In this document: piece after piece, positions 55,004-61,102 of the stretch | Numbering within the stretch: the first letter of the stretch is position 1 | How the letters are laid out: every line of letters begins with the position of its first letter | Assembly: GCF_001422325.1 (NCBI RefSeq) | Contig: NZ_LMMR01000004.1 | Coordinates: 67,752-131,751 of the forward strand | Length of the DNA: 64,000 nt | Source of the DNA: Leifsonia sp. Leaf264 | GTDB lineage: Bacteria > Actinomycetota > Actinomycetes > Actinomycetales > Microbacteriaceae | Direction: 5' to 3' | Made by a program: the position numbers and the translations under genes | Notes under the pieces: model-generated | The model's database searches: none | What the model was told of the DNA's origin: nothing | What the model saw: only the letters and a program-made list of their open reading frames with translations

Positions 55004-56308
55004 TCATTTCGGCGCGGGCTCCAACGGGACCGGATCGCGCTTCGGCAGCGCATCGCGCCAGCTCATGCTGCGTGACGCCTTGACGGAACAGATGACGAGC
55101 AGCATCCATCCGCTCTCGAAGAGCGCGGAACTCTCGGCCAACGACACCGTCGCGAGAGCCACGAGGATGAGCGCCGGCCAGACGTAGACGAGACTGCGCT
55201 TGTCGGAGGCGAGCAGCCAGGAGCGGACGAGCGCGAGACCGATGAGCGCCACGAAGGCGAAGAAGCCGACGATTCCGAGCTGGAACCAGACGTCGAGATA
55301 GGCGTTGAGGCCCGTGGAGTTGTCACGCCCTGTCGCGAGGTTCATCCAGAGGTACGGAACCGTGTCAGGCCAGGTGCCGACCCAGCCCCAGCCCTGCAGA
55401 TTGTTGGGGCTGGCGTAGGCGGTCATGGAGCGCCACAGCCTGTAGCGCACCTCGAACTCGCTGCCGGCGTTCAGCATGTCGATCACGCGCGACTGGGCGA
55501 CCCAGATCAGCACTCCGGTGACGGCGATGCCGGCGAGGATCACGAGTTGCCAGATCCAGCGGGATGCTGCACGTGCACGGCGCACGGCGAAGAGGGCGAG
55601 GGCGGCGGCGACGACGACGGCCACCACGCCGATCGCCACGGGGGAGCGGGACAGCAGGAGGCAGGCCGCGGCGATGAGCAGCGACCAGCGCCCGACGCGT
55701 CGGGGGACGGAGTTGGTGGCCATCTCCACCGCGAAGGTGATGAGCGCTATCACGGCGATGAAGCCGAGTTGGTTGCGGGTCCCGAACACACCCTGGATCG
55801 GACCGAGGTCGGCGATGTTCCCCTGCATCCGGAGGAAGGCGATCGGCTGGTCGATCAGCACTCCCGCGAAGACCTCGAGCACGAGTGAGACCACCAGGAG
55901 GATGCGCAGGGCGTCGCCGGCGGCGCGCACGATCTGGATGGTGTCGCGCAGGACGGCCACGTAGAAGCCGAGGAAGCCGAATCCGAGCATGTAGACGAGG
56001 CGCATGCCTGTCGCGATGGTGGTGTCGGTCCAGAAGATCGACAGCACGGCCCATCCGACGAAGACGATGACGGAGATGGGCAGTGTGCCATGCCACTCGA
56101 GGTGCGCGCGGCGGTACCAGAGCGACGCGAGGGCGCAGATGATGAGTCCGGCGAGGATGCTGATCAACCCGGGCCAGCCGATGAGTGAGCGGATCAGCTG
56201 GGTGCTGAAGGCGGTGAGGAAGATCGCCGTCGTCACGGCGGAGGCGAATACCGCGGAGCCCAGGAAGGTCCGGCCGCCCGGGGGGAGGAGGAATCGCCGC
56301 TCGGCCAC
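55004..56308 (-). CDS. O-antigen ligase-like (Wzy_C domain) membrane protein A
   Basis: A 434-residue protein with about ten to twelve hydrophobic helices and the conserved motif GTRNQLGFIAVIAL, followed by a large extracytoplasmic loop ending in GWGWVGTW. It belongs to the O-antigen ligase/polymerase superfamily (WaaL/Wzy/TuaE-like). These enzymes join lipid-linked glycans to an acceptor or polymerise them. It is encoded 3 bp downstream of a paralog, so the pair is co-transcribed. Confidence 0.84.
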   Translation of the reverse strand: MAERRFLLPPGGRTFLGSAVFASAVTTAIFLTAFSTQLIRSLIGWPGLISILAGLIICALASLWYRRAHLEWHGTLPISVIVFVGWAVLSIFWTDTTIATGMRLVYMLGFGFLGFYVAVLRDTIQIVRAAGDALRILLVVSLVLEVFAGVLIDQPIAFLRMQGNIADLGPIQGVFGTRNQLGFIAVIALITFAVEMATNSVPRRVGRWSLLIAAACLLLSRSPVAIGVVAVVVAAALALFAVRRARAASRWIWQLVILAGIAVTGVLIWVAQSRVIDMLNAGSEFEVRYRLWRSMTAYASPNNLQGWGWVGTWPDTVPYLWMNLATGRDNSTGLNAYLDVWFQLGIVGFFAFVALIGLALVRSWLLASDKRSLVYVWPALILVALATVSLAESSALFESGWMLLVICSVKASRSMSWRDALPKRDPVPLEPAPK

Positions 56309-56311
56309 GGG

Positions 56312-57667
56312 TCAGCGCACCCGTTCGCCGGAGGACGGCGTCGCGTCGTCAGACTGCCGATCTCCCGCGGCCTCGACGGGGGCGAACTGCGCGCGCTTCG
56401 TGATGATGCAGAAGGCGACGACGAGCATCCAGCCGCCCTCGTAGAGGATGCGGCTCTCGGCGAGGCTCTGGGCGAGGAGTGCGGCGAGGATGAGGAGCGG
56501 GAGCAGGGAGCGGGCGGTGTACGGCTGGTCGTCCGCGATCCCGACCCGGGGGCGATCGACGGCGGCGAACCAACTGCGCCACAGCGTCGAGGCGAGCAAC
56601 GCCGTGAAGAGCACGAGTCCGATGATGCCGACCTGCAGCCAGACGTCGAGCCAGGCATTGTGGGCCTGGAGGTAGGTCACGCCCTTGCGCACGGCGAGGC
56701 CGTCGAAGGGCTCGACCCACGGTGCCCAGTAGCCCATCCATCCCCATCCAGCCACCGGCCGCTGCTGGGCCAGGCCGATCACGGCGTTCCAGATGTCGAA
56801 TCGGCCCGTGAGGTCCTCGCTCTTGCCGAACACCTTAAGCAGTGCACCGTTCAGCGTGATGAGCAGGGTGATGACGACGACGACAGATGCCGCGGCCGTG
56901 ATGTACATGGGCCGTCGCCGCTCCGCCCCCCGCGCCCGCGCCCAGAGGGCGAAGCCGAGCGCTGCAGCGACGACGACGAGGGCGAGAATGACCGTCGTCG
57001 AGCGGGTGAGGGCGAACACCAGACCCGCGACCGCGACCCAGAAGATCGCCCAGCCGCGGCGCACAGTGCCCTCGACGAGTTGCAAGACGAACACGATCAG
57101 GGCGATGAGCGCGATGAATCCGAGCAGGTTGCGGTTCCCGACGATGCCCTCGACGGGACCGCCGTCGAGCAGCAGTCCTCGCGACCAGTAGAACGCCTTC
57201 GGGTAGGGAGGCTCCCCGTAGTCGACCCAGAACGGCAGGACGGGTCCGCGCACCACGAACGCCACCCACGCCTCGAACAGGAGGGAGAGGACGAGCATCC
57301 ACCGGAACGCCGCCGCGAGACTGCGGATGAGCTCTGCATATGTGAGGCAGAGGGCCAGGAAGACGCCGCAGACCGCCGTGCCCAGCTGGATGCCCACGCC
57401 GATGAGCGACGCAGCCGGGTAGAACGACCACGCGATCGACAGGGTGCAGAAGCCGACGAAGGCGACGAGTCCCTTGGGCACGCGGCGCCACTCCAGGCGC
57501 GGATGCAGGACCGCGATGGCGACGATGGCGCCGATGATGCAGAGTCCTGCGATGATGCCGAAGCCCCACCAGCCGAGCAGGTTCCGCCAGAACTGGCCAC
57601 CGAACGCCGTGAAGACCGTGAGTGACGCGAGCAGGCGCAGGGGGAGCCTGCTGCGCGTTGATGCCAT
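56312..57667 (-). CDS. O-antigen ligase-like (Wzy_C domain) membrane protein B
   Basis: A 451-residue paralog with the same plan: GNRNLLGFIALIAL motif, a loop with RPVAGWGWMGYW, and a hydrophilic C-terminus (QSDDATPSSGERVR). ATG 57667 is chosen since an in-frame extension to 57862 crosses the divergent promoter; a TAATCT -10 lies 7 nt upstream. Two adjacent ligase/polymerase paralogs suggest one polymerises and one ligates, or that each serves a different glycan; this is inference. Confidence 0.84.
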   Translation of the reverse strand: MASTRSRLPLRLLASLTVFTAFGGQFWRNLLGWWGFGIIAGLCIIGAIVAIAVLHPRLEWRRVPKGLVAFVGFCTLSIAWSFYPAASLIGVGIQLGTAVCGVFLALCLTYAELIRSLAAAFRWMLVLSLLFEAWVAFVVRGPVLPFWVDYGEPPYPKAFYWSRGLLLDGGPVEGIVGNRNLLGFIALIALIVFVLQLVEGTVRRGWAIFWVAVAGLVFALTRSTTVILALVVVAAALGFALWARARGAERRRPMYITAAASVVVVITLLITLNGALLKVFGKSEDLTGRFDIWNAVIGLAQQRPVAGWGWMGYWAPWVEPFDGLAVRKGVTYLQAHNAWLDVWLQVGIIGLVLFTALLASTLWRSWFAAVDRPRVGIADDQPYTARSLLPLLILAALLAQSLAESRILYEGGWMLVVAFCIITKRAQFAPVEAAGDRQSDDATPSSGERVR

Positions 57668-57674
57668 GCGATCA

Positions 57675-57747
57675 AGATTAGTCGGCGGTGGCGTCGGGGC
57701 ATGAGCGCGGCCGGCCGAGTTCGGGCTGGCTGAGGCCGTCCTATAGT
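57675..57747. promoter_or_regulatory. Divergent promoters between ligase pair and LicD-methyltransferase copy 2
   Basis: On the minus strand TAATCT (57675-57680) ends 7 nt before ATG 57667, a leaderless configuration. On the plus strand TATAGT (57742-57747) is the likely -10 for the LicD-methyltransferase gene, giving a short leader to GTG 57789. Confidence 0.45.
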
Positions 57748-57788
57748 TGTGCATTGGAAGTGTCTGTGACTTGGGGGTACGTGTGGGC

Positions 57789-59339
57789 GTGAGCCTGGGA
57801 CAACGCGGCGTCCACCTGTCGACAACCGACGCTGGGCGCCATCCCACGATCTCCGTCCTCATCGACGGTCATCGCGTCTGGTCGACGAAGACGACGGATG
57901 CCGTGGCCACGAGTCGGAGCGGCTCGATCATCCTCCCGTGGCCTCCCGCCCTCAGATCACGCCTGCACGGCACCTCCGAATTCGTCGTCATCGACACGGC
58001 GACCGAGCGTTCTCTGGCCCATCGGCGTCTTCGATTCGGAACGTCCGCGGCCCCCATCCTCGTCGCCGACAACTCCGGCCGACGTCTGTCGGTGAACAAA
58101 TGGGGCAGGCTGTCGGCGACCTTCGACGGCGATTCGGCCGGGGACGTCCAGGCCAGAGTGCTGGAGAGCACCAAGGAGGTTATCCTCGCCCTCGAGTCCT
58201 TCGGCCTTCCGACGTTCATCGTCGGTGGGACCCTCCTCGGCGCTGTTCGCTCCGGCACCTTCCTGCCGAATGATGACGACGTCGACCTGGCGTACCTGAG
58301 CGATCACTCGCATCCGGCAGACCTCGTCCTGGAGAGCTTCACGCTCGAGAGGGAGCTCCAGTCCCGCGGCTTCGAGGTGCTCCGCCACAGCGGTGCCCAC
58401 CTGCAGGTCCTGTTCCGGCTTCCCGACGGGGAGACCGACCACTACGTCGATATCTTCACCGCGTTCTTCAAGGGCGGGGAGTTCTTCGAGCCGATCCACA
58501 TGCAGGCAGAGCTTCCCCGCGAGGCGATCCTGCCGCTGGGCACCCAACCCTTCGGTGGCGTCGAGCTCCCGGCGCCGGCCGACCCGGAAGCCTGGCTTGC
58601 CGCCTGTTACGGAGTCGACTGGGAGTCGCCCGATCCGTCGTTCAGATTCCGCACTCCGAAAGCAACCCGTCGTCGGTTCTACAACTGGTTCGGCGAGCAC
58701 AGCCTTCACCGCAGCCTGTGGCTCGACGAGTACGCGGCCGCAGCAGCGAGTGCGACCCCCGATGCCAGCGAACAGGCACGGCGGTTCGCCGCGCGGCTTG
58801 CCCCGAACTCGCTCATCGTCGACGTGGGCTGCGGCGACGGCGTCGACGCTCGGTACTTCGCCTCACTCGGGCATCGGGTCATCGCATTCGACTACGTCTG
58901 GCCCGCGATCGAACGCGCGCGCCTCGCGGCAGCCGAAGCGGCCGTCGACGTCGACTTCCGGGTTCTCAACCTCGCCGACCGTCGCGACATGCTGAATCTC
59001 ACCGTCGAGCTCCTCGCCGGTGACGATGCCGTCAACGTCTACCTGCGCCATGCCCTCGACGGCCTCGTCGACAGCGACAGGCTGACGGTGCTGGAGTTCG
59101 TCCGTCGAACCGGCGGTCCCGCATCGATAGCGATGCTGACGGCCTTCGGCGACTCCGCCGAGGGCTTCAGCCCCGTCGATCCCCTGAGCTGGCACGTTCC
59201 CATGCGGGACCTGCTTCGACTCGCCCTCGAGAACGACCTCGACCTCGACCTCGTCGAGACGGCCGCCGTGCAGACGCCCTATGGTGAACGAGTGGTGCTC
59301 GAGTCCATCCTGCGAAGAAGAGGTGCACGTCCATCATGA
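57789..59339 (+). CDS. LicD-like phosphotransferase fused to SAM-dependent methyltransferase (copy 2)
   Basis: A 516-residue paralog of the 30199 protein with the same three parts. The N-terminal module has DGHRVWST and NKWGRLS. The LicD domain has G146-GTLLGAVR and N161-DDD-V-D166-LAY, and DHYVDIFTAFF. The methyltransferase domain has D345-VGCGDG and VIAFDYVWPAIERA. The His before the Asp triad in copy 1 is Asn here. GTG 57789 makes the N-terminus co-linear with copy 1; GTG 57783 is 2 codons longer. It is coupled by ATGA to its small coiled-coil partner, next to a CDP-ribitol-synthase-like gene and a TagF-like polymerase. A role in modifying a polyol-phosphate polymer is inferred. Confidence 0.83.
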   Translation: MSLGQRGVHLSTTDAGRHPTISVLIDGHRVWSTKTTDAVATSRSGSIILPWPPALRSRLHGTSEFVVIDTATERSLAHRRLRFGTSAAPILVADNSGRRLSVNKWGRLSATFDGDSAGDVQARVLESTKEVILALESFGLPTFIVGGTLLGAVRSGTFLPNDDDVDLAYLSDHSHPADLVLESFTLERELQSRGFEVLRHSGAHLQVLFRLPDGETDHYVDIFTAFFKGGEFFEPIHMQAELPREAILPLGTQPFGGVELPAPADPEAWLAACYGVDWESPDPSFRFRTPKATRRRFYNWFGEHSLHRSLWLDEYAAAAASATPDASEQARRFAARLAPNSLIVDVGCGDGVDARYFASLGHRVIAFDYVWPAIERARLAAAEAAVDVDFRVLNLADRRDMLNLTVELLAGDDAVNVYLRHALDGLVDSDRLTVLEFVRRTGGPASIAMLTAFGDSAEGFSPVDPLSWHVPMRDLLRLALENDLDLDLVETAAVQTPYGERVVLESILRRRGARPS

Positions 59340-59599
59340 AAGACAGAATCAAGAAGCGCATGATCCGCACCGGCTGGAAGATGTCGCCCGACACGATGGC
59401 CGCCATGGAAGAGGTGCACGCCTTCCGCGAGGAGGTCGCCGCCCTGCGGAAGACCGTCGCCTCGCTGAAGCGCGAGATCGACGAGTCGCGCCGCGACAGC
59501 CTGCGCATCGCCGAACTCACGGATGTGGTCGTCGAGAAGCTGGCCGCATTCGAGCGTGCGTCCCAGGCCTCCCGTGATTCGGACGTCCCCGCCGTCTAA
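59336..59599 (+). CDS. Small coiled-coil protein paired with the LicD-methyltransferase (copy 2)
   Basis: An 87-residue protein: basic N-terminus (MKDRIKKRMIRTGWKM) then a coiled coil from about residue 25 (HAFREEVAALRKTVASLKRE) and the RRDSLRIAELTDVVVEKL motif shared with the 31779 protein. There is no signal peptide. Start overlaps the upstream stop by ATGA (59336-59339). Its TAA overlaps by 3 bases the stop codon of the convergent cytidylyltransferase-SDR gene. The function is unknown; the conserved pairing points to an accessory subunit. Confidence 0.75.
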   Translation: MKDRIKKRMIRTGWKMSPDTMAAMEEVHAFREEVAALRKTVASLKREIDESRRDSLRIAELTDVVVEKLAAFERASQASRDSDVPAV

Positions 59600-60984
59600 G
59601 CCTTGCCGCGCACGACGTTGATGACCTGACCGGTGAGGTCGGTCGTCAGGAGCTTGAGCGTGACGTTCGCCACCGTCTCCGCCTCGAGGAGGGTGCCTGC
59701 AGGCTCCTCGCCGAAGGCCTGCGTTCGCATGGGGGTGCTGGTGCGCTGCGGGTTGACGCAGTTGACCTTGACGCCGGCGTCCGCCCACTCGTCTGCGAGC
59801 GCCTGGGTCAGGTTCACGATGCCCGCCTTGGTCGCGGAGTACAGGCTGTAGCCGGCGCGACCGCGGGTGTAGGAACTCGACGTGAAGTAGACCAATTGGC
59901 CGTTCGTCTGCTCCAGGTAGCTGTAGGCCTCCTGGGCGATCTTGGCCGGCGCGGCCAGGTTGACGTCGAGGGTGCGACGCAGGTCGCGACGCTTCGTCTC
60001 GTTGAGAGGCGCGATCGAGAGGATGCCGGCAGTCACGATCACGTAGTCGATGCGTCCAGTCGCATCGAACGCCGTCGCCAGTGCGGCACGCACCGCCTTG
60101 CGCGAGGTGATGTCGGTGTTGGTGGTCGACCGGCTGAAAGCGAACACCTCGGCGCCGAACTCGCGGGCGGCGTCGACGATGCTGGCGCCGATCCCGTAGC
60201 TGGCACCGAGCACGACCATTGTCTTCCCGGCGAAGTCCTCGGGCGCCGGGGCGCCGGGGGACGAGAGATCCTCGGTCTGGAGTTGGAAGATCTTGTCTGC
60301 GATGTGGATGTCGAGAGGCTCGGTGACCTTCATGTTCTCCGGAGTGCCGTCCACGACGTAGATCGGGACCTCGGGCGTGTACTTGAACACCACGCCGCAG
60401 TCGTCCGTCGCCGCGAAATCGGGGTCGCCCTCGGCGATCGCGTAGGCACGGCGGATCGCCGAGATCCTGAAGGCCTGGGGAGTCTGGCCGCGCCTCAGGG
60501 TCGAGCGCACGGGGATCCCGGTGATGTGCCGATTCTCGTCGACCTCGATGATCGTGTCGGCCGAGAGAATGGCTGTGTCGACGGCCTCGTAGTTCTCGAG
60601 CGCGGCGACGCAGTCGGCGATGATGCGGTCATCGATGAACGGTCGCACGGCGTCGTGGAATATGACGTTGATCTCCTCATCGGCCGGAAGAGCCGCGAGA
60701 GCGAGCTGGGTCGTGTCATTTCGCGAATCGCCACCGGGGAGCACTGCGGTGAGCTTGTCGTACCGGGGGTCGTCGCGGATGTAGTCGAGCTCACGGATGC
60801 TGGCGGCGTTCATCATCACGATCACCTCGTCGATGAGGGGATTGTCGTTCAGCGTCTCCAGCGTGTGCTCGACGATCGCCTTTCCAGCGATGCGGATGAG
60901 TTGCTTGGGGATACCCAACCCGACGCGTACGCCGACGCCTCCGGCCAGTACAACTGCGACGTTCTTCGGTCCAACGGATGACAC
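59596..60984 (-). CDS. Bifunctional cytidylyltransferase/SDR oxidoreductase (CDP-ribitol synthase-like)
   Basis: A 462-residue fusion. Residues 1-225 are an IspD/TarI-type cytidylyltransferase (VLAGGVGVRVGLGIPKQL, FHDAVRPF, QTPQAFR). Residues about 235-462 are a short-chain dehydrogenase (VLGASYGIGASI glycine loop, VTAGI, SSSYTRGRAGYSLYSATKAG with S..YxxxK). H. influenzae Bcs1/Acs1 has the same order and makes CDP-ribitol from ribulose-5-phosphate. CDP-ribitol or a related CDP-polyol is therefore the likely product, supplying the TagF-like polymerase encoded next upstream. GTG 60984 has GAGGAG 7 nt upstream. Confidence 0.87.
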   Translation of the reverse strand: MSSVGPKNVAVVLAGGVGVRVGLGIPKQLIRIAGKAIVEHTLETLNDNPLIDEVIVMMNAASIRELDYIRDDPRYDKLTAVLPGGDSRNDTTQLALAALPADEEINVIFHDAVRPFIDDRIIADCVAALENYEAVDTAILSADTIIEVDENRHITGIPVRSTLRRGQTPQAFRISAIRRAYAIAEGDPDFAATDDCGVVFKYTPEVPIYVVDGTPENMKVTEPLDIHIADKIFQLQTEDLSSPGAPAPEDFAGKTMVVLGASYGIGASIVDAAREFGAEVFAFSRSTTNTDITSRKAVRAALATAFDATGRIDYVIVTAGILSIAPLNETKRRDLRRTLDVNLAAPAKIAQEAYSYLEQTNGQLVYFTSSSYTRGRAGYSLYSATKAGIVNLTQALADEWADAGVKVNCVNPQRTSTPMRTQAFGEEPAGTLLEAETVANVTLKLLTTDLTGQVINVVRGKA

Positions 60985-61047
60985 GTTGCGACTCCTCTCG
61001 TGTCTGGGTATGATCGCGGCGACGTCTGGCCGCGATGAGCCCGCGTT

Positions 61048-61053
61048 AGTCTA
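61048..61053 (-). promoter_or_regulatory. Predicted -10 (TAGACT) of the CDP-polyol synthase gene
   Basis: TAGACT on the minus strand lies 63 nt before GTG 60984 in the 118-bp gap downstream of the TagF-like gene. A separate transcript is plausible. Confidence 0.35.
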
Positions 61054-61102
61054 TCCGCCGACGCGGAGGCCGCGTCGGCGGGGCGCTGAGCGCTTGGTCG
61101 AT

